Notes: generated from the letters alone by a model not told the origin. DNA of 64,000 nucleotides from Entomomonas sp945283395 (GCA_946480835.1 CAMLLC010000001.1:124001-188000); one strand, 5' to 3'; counted from the first letter of the stretch, positions 27,597 to 37,700 are shown. Numbers and translations are program-made.

Positions 27597-28226
27597 GTGG
27601 CAAGATCAAAAAGCAGTCAACGATGGTTAAAAGAGCATTTTGACGATCCATATGTAAAACAAGCCCAAAAAGATGGTTATCGCTCAAGAGCTAGCTATAA
27701 ATTACTTGATATTCAAGAAAAAGACCGCATATTACATAAAGGTATGACAGTCGTAGATTTGGGTGCTGCGCCCGGCGGTTGGTCGCAGGTTGTTAGTAGA
27801 GTTATAGGTGAAAAAGGTCGATTAATAGCCTCTGACATTCTTCCTATGGATAGTATTGCTGACGTAACGTTTATTCAAGGCGACTTTACTGAAGATAAGG
27901 TATTTGAGCAATTACTGGCTGCGCTTGATACTAATCCTGTAGATTTAGTAATCTCAGACATGGCACCTAATATGAGCGGAATGAGATCAGTTGACCAACC
28001 TAAAGCTATGTTATTATGTGAATTAGCCTTAGATTTTGCTAAAAAAGTATTAAAGCCTGGGGGATTTTTTTTAATCAAAATATTTCAGGGGGAAGGGTTT
28101 GATAGCTATTTACAATCGGTTCGTAGTACCTTTACTAAGGTACAAATACGTAAACCCGAATCTTCAAGAGATAGATCAAGAGAGCAATATTTACTGGCAA
28201 AAGGCTTTAAGAGTACTGAATTTTAA
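27597..28226 (+). CDS. rlmE: 23S rRNA 2'-O-ribose U2552 methyltransferase
   Basis: About 209 residues. SAM-binding motif VVDLGAAPGGWSQV, second acidic loop SDILPMDSI and catalytic residues in SDMAPNMSG and the later IKIFQGEGFD, giving the K-D-K-E set. The enzyme methylates U2552 in the A loop of 23S rRNA late in 50S assembly. The frame is open to an ATG at 27585, but the GTG at 27597 gives the ARSKSSQRWLKEHF start seen in Pseudomonas RlmE and has AGGT upstream, so I chose it. It leads toward ftsH as in most gammaproteobacteria. Confidence 0.95.
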   Translation: MARSKSSQRWLKEHFDDPYVKQAQKDGYRSRASYKLLDIQEKDRILHKGMTVVDLGAAPGGWSQVVSRVIGEKGRLIASDILPMDSIADVTFIQGDFTEDKVFEQLLAALDTNPVDLVISDMAPNMSGMRSVDQPKAMLLCELALDFAKKVLKPGGFFLIKIFQGEGFDSYLQSVRSTFTKVQIRKPESSRDRSREQYLLAKGFKSTEF

Positions 28227-28379
28227 TGTAATTACGTGTAAAATTGGTAAACATTTACTTAAACAAATAAAGTGCTTGCTAGTCATTAATTATTGTAGAC
28301 TAAATTAGTAGGAATTTAGCTAAAATTAGCTTTCATATTAGTCAACAGCAATAGGTAGTTGTGAACAGAAGGTGAATAA

Positions 28380-30332
28380 TTGAATAATACAACCAAAAAT
28401 ATCATATTGTGGATCGTTGTTGTTATTGTTTTTGTTTCAATAATGAATAACTTTTCGCTATCAAGTGACACTCAAAGTTTAAATTACTCTGATTTTATTC
28501 AACAAGTAAAAGATAATAAAGTTGATAGTATTACTGTTGAAGGTTTAAACATTACAGGTAAACGCAAGGATGGAAGCTATTTTAAAACTATTCGCCCGTT
28601 AATTGAAGATAGAGGGTTAATGGGTGATCTTCTTAACTCAAACGTCACTATTAAAGCCGAACTTCCTCAACAACAAAGTATCTGGACACAATTATTAGTA
28701 GCTGGTTTTCCTATTCTTCTCATTATTGGTGTATTTATGTTTCTTATGCGTCAAATGCAGGGAGGAGCAGGAGGTAAAGGCGGCCCTATGAGTTTTGGCC
28801 GAAGTAAGGCTCGGATGTTATCACCAGATCAAGTTAAAACTACTTTTGCTGATGTGGCAGGTTGTGATGAAGCAAAAGAAGAAGTCGCTGAAATGGTGGA
28901 ATTTTTAAGAGACCCTGGAAAATTTCAACGCTTAGGTGGTCGTATTCCTCGTGGCGTACTAATGGTTGGCCCGCCAGGAACTGGTAAAACTTTATTAGCT
29001 AAAGCTATAGCTGGCGAAGCTAAAGTGCCCTTTTTCACTATTTCTGGTTCTGACTTTGTTGAAATGTTTGTCGGTGTGGGTGCTAGTCGCGTTCGTGATA
29101 TGTTCGAACAAGCCAAAAAACATGCTCCTTGTATTATCTTTATTGATGAAATTGATGCAGTAGGTCGTCATCGTGGTTCAGGGATGGGAGGCGGTAATGA
29201 TGAAAGAGAACAGACATTAAACCAGTTATTGGTTGAAATGGATGGTTTCCAAATGAATGATGGCATTATTGTCATCGCTGCTACTAACCGTCCTGATGTA
29301 CTAGATAAGGCGCTATTACGTCCTGGCCGTTTTGACCGTCAGGTAGTAGTTGGTTTACCTGATATTCGTGGCCGTGAACAAATTCTTAAAGTTCATATGC
29401 GTAAAACTCCTATTGAACAAGATGTCAGGCCTTCTATTATTGCAAGAGGGACACCTGGCTTTTCTGGAGCTGATTTAGCCAATTTGGTTAATGAGGCAGC
29501 TCTTTTTGCAGCGCGGGCTAATAAACGTACTATTAGTATGAAAGAGTTTGAATTAGCTAAAGATAAAATTTTAATGGGTTCTGAGCGTAAATCTATGGTT
29601 ATGCCTGAATCTGAGCGCCGCAATACCGCTTATCATGAAGCGGGTCACACCATTGTAGGGCTTTTAGTGCCTGAACATGATCCTGTTTATAAAGTTTCTA
29701 TTATTCCGCGTGGTCGTGCCCTTGGCGTTACCATGTATTTACCTGAAGAAGATAGTTATAGTAACTCTAAACGTTCTTTAGAAAGTTCATTGTCTTCTTT
29801 GTTTGGTGGTCGTATTGCCGAAGAAATAACTTTAGGTGCAGAGGGTGTAACGACTGGAGCTGCCAACGATATTATGAAAGCGACGCAAATTGCTCGTAAT
29901 ATGGTTACTAAATGGGGGTTATCCGAAAAATTAGGTCCTCTTATGTATGGTGAAGATGAACAGGAAGTTTTTACAGGTTATAAAGATAGTGCAGCTAACT
30001 CTATGTCAGAAGAAACAGCAAAAGCAGTGGATGAAGAAGTTCGAAGGATTATTGACACTAATTATGCACGTGCAAAACAAATTCTCTTAGATAACAGAGA
30101 TAAATTAGATGCAATGGCTGAAGCGTTACTAAAGTATGAAACACTAGATAGTGAACAAATTGATGATATTATGGCTGGTAGACCTGTTCGTCCCCCCAAA
30201 GATTGGGATGTAGATGATGTTCCTCCTTCAACTCCTAATACTTCAACATTAGAACCACACAATATAAAAGATCAGACTAATGATGCGAGTATTACTAATG
30301 CCTCGGGAGATAATACTGCTAACGAGCATTGA
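28380..30332 (+). CDS. ftsH: ATP-dependent zinc metalloprotease FtsH
   Basis: 650 residues. Two N-terminal membrane helices flank a periplasmic domain (NYSDFIQQVKDNKVDSITV). The AAA module has Walker A GPPGTGKT, Walker B IIFIDEIDAVG and the SRH ATNRPDVLDKALLRPGRFDR. The protease site is HEAGH with a downstream acidic ligand. It degrades membrane proteins and LpxC-type regulatory targets as a hexamer. Start is TTG at 28380 with AGAAGGTG upstream. folP begins 3 bases after the stop, so the two are co-transcribed. The C-terminal tail is Asn/Thr/Asp-rich and longer than in Pseudomonas. Confidence 0.98.
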   Translation: MNNTTKNIILWIVVVIVFVSIMNNFSLSSDTQSLNYSDFIQQVKDNKVDSITVEGLNITGKRKDGSYFKTIRPLIEDRGLMGDLLNSNVTIKAELPQQQSIWTQLLVAGFPILLIIGVFMFLMRQMQGGAGGKGGPMSFGRSKARMLSPDQVKTTFADVAGCDEAKEEVAEMVEFLRDPGKFQRLGGRIPRGVLMVGPPGTGKTLLAKAIAGEAKVPFFTISGSDFVEMFVGVGASRVRDMFEQAKKHAPCIIFIDEIDAVGRHRGSGMGGGNDEREQTLNQLLVEMDGFQMNDGIIVIAATNRPDVLDKALLRPGRFDRQVVVGLPDIRGREQILKVHMRKTPIEQDVRPSIIARGTPGFSGADLANLVNEAALFAARANKRTISMKEFELAKDKILMGSERKSMVMPESERRNTAYHEAGHTIVGLLVPEHDPVYKVSIIPRGRALGVTMYLPEEDSYSNSKRSLESSLSSLFGGRIAEEITLGAEGVTTGAANDIMKATQIARNMVTKWGLSEKLGPLMYGEDEQEVFTGYKDSAANSMSEETAKAVDEEVRRIIDTNYARAKQILLDNRDKLDAMAEALLKYETLDSEQIDDIMAGRPVRPPKDWDVDDVPPSTPNTSTLEPHNIKDQTNDASITNASGDNTANEH

Positions 30333-30335
30333 TCA

Positions 30336-31196
30336 ATGTCTTTGAGTCATACTATAACCTCCCCTACTCGACTATCTTGTGGTAGTCGAGTACTTGATTT
30401 GTCCTCCCCTCAAGTAATGGGCATTCTAAATGTTACCCCAGATTCTTTTTCCGATGGTGGCAATTACACTAGTGTATCAGCTGCGCTAATTCATGCTGAA
30501 CAAATGATCAAAGCAGGCGCTACGTTAATAGACATTGGTGGCGAATCAACCCGTCCCAATGCAGCTGTTGTTTCTGTTCAAGAAGAGCTAGATAGAGTTG
30601 CACCCGTTGTAGAAGCTATTGCCAAACGCTTTGATATCATCATTTCAGTTGACACTTCTACCCCCGAAGTAATGTTAGAAACCGCCCAGTTAGGAGCAGG
30701 GTTAATTAATGATGTAAGATCTCTGCAACGAAAAGGGGCCTTAACTGCCGCTAAAAATACAGGATTACCTGTCTGTCTGATGCACATGCGAGGTGAACCT
30801 CGTACCATGCAACAGTATACTCACTATGATGACCTACTCACCGAAGTCAAAAATTTTTTAACTGAACGCAGTAACATTTGCCAACAAGCGGGTATTAATA
30901 AAGAATTAATACTAATTGACCCAGGGTTTGGTTTTGCAAAGAATCTTCATCAAAATTTATTATTATTTCGTTATATGGATGAATTATTGTCATTAGGTTA
31001 CCCTCTTTTAGTTGGGGTTTCTCGAAAATCTATGATAGGAGGTATATTAAATAAAGACGTTGCAGATCGTCTTTATGGTAGTTTGGCACTAGCCGCTTTA
31101 GCCTTAACTAAAGGTGCTAGTATTTTAAGAGTTCACGATGTTGCCGCAACAGTGGACATTGTAAAAATGATAAAAGCAATAGAGAGTGCAGAGTGA
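30336..31196 (+). CDS. folP: Dihydropteroate synthase
   Basis: 286 residues, TIM-barrel enzyme joining p-aminobenzoate to dihydropterin pyrophosphate in folate synthesis, and the sulfonamide target. Both signature segments are present: VMGILNVTPDSFSDGG and DIGGESTRPNA, plus VSVDTSTPEVM and the C-terminal RVHDVAATVDIVKM. It sits directly between ftsH and glmM, overlapping glmM by four bases, the conserved gammaproteobacterial order. Confidence 0.97.
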   Translation: MSLSHTITSPTRLSCGSRVLDLSSPQVMGILNVTPDSFSDGGNYTSVSAALIHAEQMIKAGATLIDIGGESTRPNAAVVSVQEELDRVAPVVEAIAKRFDIIISVDTSTPEVMLETAQLGAGLINDVRSLQRKGALTAAKNTGLPVCLMHMRGEPRTMQQYTHYDDLLTEVKNFLTERSNICQQAGINKELILIDPGFGFAKNLHQNLLLFRYMDELLSLGYPLLVGVSRKSMIGGILNKDVADRLYGSLALAALALTKGASILRVHDVAATVDIVKMIKAIESAE

Positions 31197-32536
31197 CAAG
31201 AAAACATTTTGGAACGGATGGTATACGTGGCCGAGTTGGACAATATCCTATAACCCCTGATTTTATGCTTAGATTAGGATGGGCAACGGGTGTAGCCTTT
31301 AGAAAGCAGGGAGTTTGTCGTGTATTAGTAGGGAAAGATACGCGTATTTCTGGTTATATGTTTGAATCTGCTTTAGAAGCAGGACTTGCTTCAGCTGGTG
31401 TTAACGTTCAATTATTAGGGCCTATGCCTACGCCTGCAGTAGCTTATTTGACTCGAACTTTTCATGCAGATGCAGGGATAGTAATAAGTGCATCCCATAA
31501 TAGCCATCATGACAATGGTATTAAATTCTTCTCAGGAAAAGGTACTAAACTTCCTGATGAAACTGAATCAATGATAGAAGAGTTATTAAATAAACCTTTA
31601 GAGGTAGTTGACTCAGGCGCTTTAGGTAAAGCCTCACGAATAAATGATGCGGCTGGCCGTTATATAGAGTTTTGTAAAAGTACGGTACCTAATAACACAA
31701 CCTTTGAAGGGATGAAAATTGTTTTAGATTGTGCTAATGGTGCCACTTATAAAGTAGCTCCAAATGTATTTAAAGAACTAGGTGCCAATGTTGTAACTTT
31801 ATCAGTTCATCCTAACGGACTAAACATTAATGAACATTGTGGTTCCACTCACCCACAAGCATTAATTGAATCTGTTAAACATAATAATGCAGATTTAGGA
31901 ATAGCTTTTGATGGGGATGGTGATAGGGTAATAATGGTTGATCACGCGGGTGAATTAGTTGAAGGAGACGAATTACTTTATTTAATAGCACGTGATTTAA
32001 AAGCACAAGATAAACTTGCTGGTGGTGTGGTGGGCACTTTGATGAGTAATCTTGGACTTGAATTAGCTTTGCAGCAATTAGATATCCCTTTTGTAAGAGC
32101 TAAAGTAGGCGATAGATACGTAATGGCAGAATTGCTAGAACGTAATTGGCAATTGGGCGGTGAAAATTCCGGGCATATCGTTTGCACCCAATTTACCACC
32201 ACAGGGGATGGCATAATTGCAGCTTTACAAGTTTTACTAGCTTTGCAACGAAGCGGTCAAACTTTAGCTGAGGCTCGGCAAGCACTGCGTAAGTGCCCAC
32301 AAACATTAATAAATGTTCGTTTAACTGCTATGGTAGAAGATGAAGCCCTGCAATCAGAAGATATTAAACAACTTTCAGCTGATATAGTAAAAACAATGAA
32401 AGGCAAAGGTCGAGTATTGTTAAGAAAGTCTGGCACAGAACCGGTCATTAGAGTCATGGTTGAGGGTGAAGAAGCTAACTTAGTAGAATCTTTAGCTAAC
32501 CAACTAGCTACGCTAATAAAACATAAGTTCACTTAA
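31193..32536 (+). CDS. glmM: Phosphoglucosamine mutase
   Basis: 447 residues. It interconverts glucosamine-6-phosphate and glucosamine-1-phosphate for UDP-GlcNAc, hence peptidoglycan and lipopolysaccharide. Visible: N-terminal KHFGTDGIRGRVG, phosphoserine loop ISASHNSHHDNGIK, metal loop FDGDGDR, sugar loop GGENSGH and phosphate-binding RKSGTEPVIRVM. Starts with GTG in the four-base overlap GTGA with the folP stop, so translation is coupled. Confidence 0.98.
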   Translation: MTRKHFGTDGIRGRVGQYPITPDFMLRLGWATGVAFRKQGVCRVLVGKDTRISGYMFESALEAGLASAGVNVQLLGPMPTPAVAYLTRTFHADAGIVISASHNSHHDNGIKFFSGKGTKLPDETESMIEELLNKPLEVVDSGALGKASRINDAAGRYIEFCKSTVPNNTTFEGMKIVLDCANGATYKVAPNVFKELGANVVTLSVHPNGLNINEHCGSTHPQALIESVKHNNADLGIAFDGDGDRVIMVDHAGELVEGDELLYLIARDLKAQDKLAGGVVGTLMSNLGLELALQQLDIPFVRAKVGDRYVMAELLERNWQLGGENSGHIVCTQFTTTGDGIIAALQVLLALQRSGQTLAEARQALRKCPQTLINVRLTAMVEDEALQSEDIKQLSADIVKTMKGKGRVLLRKSGTEPVIRVMVEGEEANLVESLANQLATLIKHKFT

Positions 32537-32562
32537 TTTTTATACAACCCAAGAGGTGTATT

Positions 32563-32763
32563 ATGCAAGTATTTGAAGTCAAGGGGATGAGTTGCGGTCA
32601 CTGCGTAAGGGCTATTAGTAAGGCTATACAGCAGCTAGATGATAATGCACAAGTAGATATAGATTTAGGAGCAGGTAAAATGACTGTAGTAAGCGAGTTA
32701 CCTGCTAGTGAAATAATTAAGGTTGTGTTTGGCGAAGGTTATGATGCCTACGAAGTCAAATAA
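32563..32763 (+). CDS. Heavy-metal-binding (CopZ-like) domain protein
   Basis: 66 residues, a single HMA fold with GMSCGHC, which binds a soft metal such as Cu(I) through its two cysteines. AGAGGTG lies upstream of the ATG. It is usually a copper chaperone for a P-type ATPase, but none is in the window. It follows glmM by 26 bases and may be on the same transcript. Mercury or another soft metal cannot be excluded. Confidence 0.88.
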   Translation: MQVFEVKGMSCGHCVRAISKAIQQLDDNAQVDIDLGAGKMTVVSELPASEIIKVVFGEGYDAYEVK

Positions 32764-32886
32764 CTATAATCAACAGCCATTTAACCTACTTTCTAGCTTA
32801 AACAAGAGTAAGTCAATCAATGCTTGCTCTGCAAGATATTATTCTAAAATGCAAGAAAATAGTTTGTAAAGATTTCTATTATAAAA

Positions 32887-32909
32887 AAGGCAATCATTAA
32901 GATTGCCTT
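32887..32909 (-). terminator. Rho-independent terminator of the fimV-like gene
   Basis: AAGGCAATC-(5)-GATTGCCTT forms a 9-bp stem. On the minus strand it is followed by a run of T. It lies 30 bases after the fimV-like stop. Confidence 0.85.
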
Positions 32910-32938
32910 GTGTAACTCAATATTTATATTCTCTATAC

Positions 32939-34135
32939 TTATTGGTTAATATTTGCATCTTGATTAACCTTAACATCTTTAGCATCCAGTTGTTGCTTAG
33001 CTATTGTCTTTTGTAAAGAGGCTAACTGATTATCTTTAAAAACGATGAGCTTTTTCATATCAGCTAAACGAGACTCAAGATCAATCATACGATCACGTAA
33101 TTCGTTATTTTTACGCTTTGTTGCATCCAAATCTTCTTCTGCCTGTGCTACTTTATTAGTTAAATCAGCAATAATAGTTTTTTGAGAAGAAGTAGCTGCA
33201 TTACCGGTATTATCTTTAGTATCAGATACGCCCGTTAACTTTAATTGATCTTGCGATGTATTACCACTTGTAGCTAATTGACTGCTCTTACCAGCCGTTA
33301 CCTGTCTTTGTTTAGCAACTACTGGCGCCGAACCATTTACATTAGCTAGCACCTGTGATAAGGCTTCTGCACGCGTTTGCTGAGACATCTTATTAGTATC
33401 AGGAATACGCAATACTGCACCTTCTTTTAACAAACTCATTTTACCATTGATAAAAGCATCAGGATTGGCCTCAAAAATAGCTAGCATAGCTTGATGAATA
33501 GAAGCTTTCCCTTTCGACCTTTCAGCAACACGCCATAAACTAGACCCTTTTCTGGCTCTAATTGTTCCAGACTCAGTTGAAGCAGTTGTTAATTTAGGTT
33601 TAGTTTTTTTTTGAGATGCTTCTACTTTATCTTTATTAACATCATTCTTAGCCATAGTCACAGCTTGTTGTTTAACAGGTAAAGGGGCTGGTTTAGCTAC
33701 TTGTGAAGATTTACTTATAACTGCAGCAGGTTCATAGGCTGGTGGATCTATCAAAAGTGTATATTCTCTTAAAGTTTCACCAGATGCCCAAGATACATTA
33801 ATCAGAAAGTCTAAATAAGGCTCTTTAATAGGATCTTTTGAAGTTATTTTAATAACACCTTTACCATTACTAATAATAGGTGTAAAAACTAAATTAGTTA
33901 GTGCATGTGGGCGTTCTAACCCAGCTTTTGCAAAATCTTCGGGTGATGCTAATTTAACCACTAATTCTCTATTACTAATACCCCTAAGATCATAAAGCGC
34001 AATTTCTGCCTGTAAAGGTTGATTGAGTGAAGATTTCCAAGTTACTTCGCCCAATCCCAAAGCAAAAACATTACTCATTGTTGATAATGATACTGCCAAC
34101 CCCATTGCTGCTATTTTTTTATGAAATCGCACCAT
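32939..34135 (-). CDS. Short FimV-like peptidoglycan-binding protein
   Basis: 398 residues. A signal peptide is followed by the characteristic FimV N-terminal domain (LGLGEVTWKSSLNQPLQAEI through FLINVSWASGETLREYTLLIDPP). A LysM-like segment occurs at about 195-250 (SSLWRVAERSKGKASIHQAM, then FINGKMSLLKEG), and a coiled coil at about 325-385. FimV proteins of Pseudomonas are roughly 900 residues with TPR repeats and a cytoplasmic FimV C-terminal domain that controls polar assembly and type IV pili. That half is missing here and the gene ends in a normal stop with its own terminator, so this is a reduced form. A polar landmark role by septal peptidoglycan binding may remain. Confidence 0.85.
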   Translation of the reverse strand: MVRFHKKIAAMGLAVSLSTMSNVFALGLGEVTWKSSLNQPLQAEIALYDLRGISNRELVVKLASPEDFAKAGLERPHALTNLVFTPIISNGKGVIKITSKDPIKEPYLDFLINVSWASGETLREYTLLIDPPAYEPAAVISKSSQVAKPAPLPVKQQAVTMAKNDVNKDKVEASQKKTKPKLTTASTESGTIRARKGSSLWRVAERSKGKASIHQAMLAIFEANPDAFINGKMSLLKEGAVLRIPDTNKMSQQTRAEALSQVLANVNGSAPVVAKQRQVTAGKSSQLATSGNTSQDQLKLTGVSDTKDNTGNAATSSQKTIIADLTNKVAQAEEDLDATKRKNNELRDRMIDLESRLADMKKLIVFKDNQLASLQKTIAKQQLDAKDVKVNQDANINQ

Positions 34136-34471
34136 GATTAATCCCTAATATCTTCACACTTTGAATAGAAAACTGCTATTCATTTTGAATCTTACCAAAT
34201 ACTTATAACAACAGATGATTTATTATCTACTAACTCATCAAATAATCACAATAAAAAATTACAATTTATAGAGTAAATCTACTAATAACAGACTATCTAT
34301 TGACATAAGTGTTTAAATCCAACAAATAACAAAAACTAAAGCTATTTATTTACGTTATACAAAATGTAATTTAATTTTAATGAGCTAGTTTATATTATTC
34401 ACCAGCCCATATTCAACCTAAAGCAACAAAAATTTCCAAAATAAATAAAAAACTTATTTCTTACTTATCAA
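34136..34471. other. Intergenic region upstream of the fimV-like gene
   Basis: About 335 bases of A/T-rich DNA between the topA stop and the fimV-like start. It must contain the promoter for the latter. No other structure is recognised. Confidence 0.5.
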
Positions 34472-37081
34472 CTATTTTTTGCTTGTATTACTAGTGGATT
34501 CCACCCATTTTTTACCATCAAAGAAGGCTTTCCAACCGGTTGGCTTACCATTAATTTCTGTTTGCACATACTGCTCCTTGGCTTTACGACTAAAGCGGAT
34601 GACCGCCCAATTGCCTTCTGGATCTTTGATTGGAGCATCACATAGATAATGGTATTTAGGATCAATCTCAGCTTTATGGGGAATTAATTCTTTAACAAGT
34701 GGCGCTCTAGTTTCGCGTTTTTTAGGAAATTGACTGGCAGCAAGAAATATTCCTGCGGCACCATCTCGTAATACATAAGTATCATCTACTTTTTCACATT
34801 TGAGTTCTGGCATAGCTACTGCATCCATTTTAGGAGGTGCAGGTTGTCCATTTTTGAGAAGTTTTCTAGTATTCTTACAAGTGGCATTAGTACAAGCAAA
34901 AAATTTACCAAAGCGACCTGTTTTAAGCTGCATTTCATTACCACAACGATCACATTCTAACACAGGCCCATCATATCCTTTTAACCGGAAAGTTCCTTCT
35001 TCTAATTGATAGCCGTCACAATCAGGATTATTGCCACAAATATGTAGTTTATAATGCTCATCCATTAGATAAGCATCCATCGCTGTACCACATTTAGGAC
35101 ATCTATGCTTATTATATAATACTCTAGCTTCTGACTCTCCCTCATCGTCTTGGGCAATTTCATCACCTGGAATAAGATTAATAGTGGCTTTACAACGCTC
35201 TTTGGGGGGTAAGTTGTAACCTGAACATCCCAAGAACACTCCTGTAGAGGCAGTTCTTATCATCATATCCCTTCCACATTCAGGACATTTGATAAGCGGC
35301 GTTAACGTTGGCGTATTGGCTCTCATCCCTCCTTCTGCTTGTTCTGCTAACTCTAGTTCAGATTTAAAAGTTTTATAAAATTTATCTAGCAATTGCTTCC
35401 AAGGTAGTTGACCTTCAGCAATTTCATCCAGATATTGTTCCATATGAGCAGTAAAATTATAGTCCATTAAGTCGGCAAAACTTTCTGTTAAGCGTTCGGT
35501 AACAATATCTCCCATTTTTTCTGCATAAAAACGTCTATTATGCAAAGTAACATAACCGCGTTCTTGAATGGTTGAAATAATAGAGGCATAGGTTGAGGGG
35601 CGTCCTACACCTCTTTTTTCAAGCTCTTTAACAAGGCTAGCCTCAGAGTACCTTGGTGCTGGTTTAGTAAAGTGTTGAGAAGGTAAAAGTTTGATTAAGG
35701 TTAACAAATCTTTCGCTTTAACTTCAGGTAATACTTGATCTTCTGCAGTTTTACCTATAGGTAACAAGACCTTAGTAAATCCATCAAATTTTAATATACG
35801 CCCTTTAGCTCTTAATTCAAAATCCCCAGCTTGAACCATGATAGTAGTTGATAAATATTGTGCAGGAGGCATTTGACAAGCAACAAACTGACGCCAAATA
35901 AGTTCATATAAACGTTCAGCATCACGTTCCATAGCGGTTAATTGAGTTGACTGTAGAAAAATGTTAGAAGGTCTAATAGCTTCGTGAGCTTCCTGTGCAT
36001 TATCTTTACTAGAATACACAATAGCGTTAGGTGGTAAATATTTTTTCCCAAATTGGCTATCAATATAATCACGTACCATGTTAATAGCATCTACTGATAA
36101 ATTAGTAGAATCAGTACGCATATAGGTAATATAACCAGCTTCATATAATCTTTGTGCTAACATCATGGTCTTTTTGACAGAAAAACCTAATCTATTACTA
36201 GCTGCTTGTTGTAAAGTTGAAGTGATAAATGGTGCAGAAGGTTTACTGGTTGTTGGCTTATCTTCTCGCTTTATAACTTGATAAGTTGCCTTTTCTAAAA
36301 GGTTAGTAGCCTTGTCTACTTGCTCTTTATTGCTAGGTTTAAAAGCATCACCTTGATGTTTAACAACTTCAAAATTAATCGTTTCTTTAGCCTTAGTTGA
36401 AAGTTCATTAGCTATCTGCCAAAATTCCTTTGGAACAAAAGCCCTAATTTCTCGTTCGCGCTCAACTATCAAACGTGCTGCAACTGATTGAACTCTTCCC
36501 GCCGATAATCCTCTAGCTATTTTCTGCCATAATAGGGGGGATACCATAAAGCCAACGACTCTATCTAGAAATCGTCTCACTTGTTGTGCATTAACTCTAT
36601 TAAGGTCTAATTCCCCTGGGATCGCAAATGCATTTTGAATAGCTTTTTGCGTAATTTCATTAAAAACTACACGTTTATAACGATTATCATCACCACCTAT
36701 TACTTCTCTCAGGTGCCAAGCAATAGCTTCTCCTTCCCTATCCAAGTCAGTAGCTAGGTAAATCATGTCGGCATCTTTAGCTAGTTTTCTTAATTCATCT
36801 ACTACCTTTTCTTTGCCTGGAAGAATTTCATAATGGGCTTTCCAACCATTTTCAGGGTTAATCCCCATTCTATTGAATAATTGCTGTTGTGCTTTTTCTT
36901 TAGGAGATAAAGCACTACTAGCATTTTTCTTTTCTTTGGCAGCACTAGCTTTACCGCTAGCTCCGGTAGGCAAGTCACGTATATGACCAACACTTGACTT
37001 AACAATATATTGATTGCCTAAGTATTTATTAATAGTTTTAGCTTTAGCTGGAGACTCAACAATAACCAGTGATTTACCCAT
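34472..37081 (-). CDS. topA: DNA topoisomerase I
   Basis: About 869 residues, type IA enzyme that relaxes negative supercoils. TOPRIM domain with SLVIVESPAKAKTI and YLATDLDREGEAIAWHL (DxDxE), and active-site Tyr in GYITYMRTDST. The C-terminal third has topoisomerase zinc ribbons: CPECG...CSGY, CPKCG...CGNNPDC and CDRCG...CTNATC. The frame is open to 37102, but the ATG at 37081 gives the family start MGKSLVIVESP with an AAGGA upstream. It ends with a Lys-rich tail. Confidence 0.97.
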   Translation of the reverse strand: MGKSLVIVESPAKAKTINKYLGNQYIVKSSVGHIRDLPTGASGKASAAKEKKNASSALSPKEKAQQQLFNRMGINPENGWKAHYEILPGKEKVVDELRKLAKDADMIYLATDLDREGEAIAWHLREVIGGDDNRYKRVVFNEITQKAIQNAFAIPGELDLNRVNAQQVRRFLDRVVGFMVSPLLWQKIARGLSAGRVQSVAARLIVEREREIRAFVPKEFWQIANELSTKAKETINFEVVKHQGDAFKPSNKEQVDKATNLLEKATYQVIKREDKPTTSKPSAPFITSTLQQAASNRLGFSVKKTMMLAQRLYEAGYITYMRTDSTNLSVDAINMVRDYIDSQFGKKYLPPNAIVYSSKDNAQEAHEAIRPSNIFLQSTQLTAMERDAERLYELIWRQFVACQMPPAQYLSTTIMVQAGDFELRAKGRILKFDGFTKVLLPIGKTAEDQVLPEVKAKDLLTLIKLLPSQHFTKPAPRYSEASLVKELEKRGVGRPSTYASIISTIQERGYVTLHNRRFYAEKMGDIVTERLTESFADLMDYNFTAHMEQYLDEIAEGQLPWKQLLDKFYKTFKSELELAEQAEGGMRANTPTLTPLIKCPECGRDMMIRTASTGVFLGCSGYNLPPKERCKATINLIPGDEIAQDDEGESEARVLYNKHRCPKCGTAMDAYLMDEHYKLHICGNNPDCDGYQLEEGTFRLKGYDGPVLECDRCGNEMQLKTGRFGKFFACTNATCKNTRKLLKNGQPAPPKMDAVAMPELKCEKVDDTYVLRDGAAGIFLAASQFPKKRETRAPLVKELIPHKAEIDPKYHYLCDAPIKDPEGNWAVIRFSRKAKEQYVQTEINGKPTGWKAFFDGKKWVESTSNTSKK

Positions 37082-37224
37082 AAAGTAGTTAATTCCTTGC
37101 AATAGAACAAATAATTATTAAAAAATAATCGTTTAAGCCATTAATTACTATTTATAGTGTTAACATATTCCACTATGGTTAGTAAATGCCTATTCTAATT
37201 TTTTTACACTTTAAGTAAGTTAAA

Positions 37225-37653
37225 TTAATTTTTTTTAGTAGATAATTTAAATCCTATAACGGCTCTTAATAATAACAAAGTAGCTATCAGCAAGGGATAG
37301 TACCAAATATTATTATTTAATTGCAGTGCATTTTCTTGGAAAGGGTGTAATAAATAGAAATGATAGTAGATAACAACCCCTACCACATAGCCAGCAAAAA
37401 CTGATAATGGATAACGCCATATTTGATATTGTAATAACATTACTAAGCCCAATAAAGATAAGACAAACAATAGAATACCTATTGCTAAAGCAATGCTAAT
37501 CAAGGGTTTACTAGAGACTATGGTAAAAATATCATAAAGTTGTTCTATTGATAAAGAACGAAATGTTAAAAAAAATTCAACAAATAAAATTCCACTTGCA
37601 AGGGCTGCCAGTAGTAAAACAACTCGTAAGATAAAACGTATTAATTTAAACAT
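37225..37653 (-). CDS. Small integral membrane protein, unknown
   Basis: About 142 residues with four or so hydrophobic helices (FILRVVLLLAALASGILFV, ISIALAIGILLFVLSLLGLV, VFAGYVVGVVIYYHFYLL, YYPLLIATLLLLRAVIGF). The frame runs to a TTG at 37668, but the ATG at 37653 avoids the hairpin upstream and looks better. No family is recognised. It lies between dsbC and topA, same strand. Confidence 0.7.
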   Translation of the reverse strand: MFKLIRFILRVVLLLAALASGILFVEFFLTFRSLSIEQLYDIFTIVSSKPLISIALAIGILLFVLSLLGLVMLLQYQIWRYPLSVFAGYVVGVVIYYHFYLLHPFQENALQLNNNIWYYPLLIATLLLLRAVIGFKLSTKKN

Positions 37654-37668
37654 AAAATATAGTAACAA

Positions 37669-37693
37669 CGTCTTACCTTTTTTGAGTAAGACG
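37669..37693. other. Hairpin between dsbC and the membrane protein gene
   Basis: CGTCTTAC-(9)-GTAAGACG, an 8-bp perfect stem just after the dsbC stop. On the minus strand it lacks a clear T-run after the stem, so it may be an mRNA-processing or attenuation structure more than a full terminator. Confidence 0.55.
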
Positions 37694-37700
37694 CCAGTAT

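Noticed and set aside
37669..37693. Canonical rho-independent terminator after dsbC
   Set aside because: The stem is strong but on the minus strand no T-run follows it, so I list it only as a hairpin.
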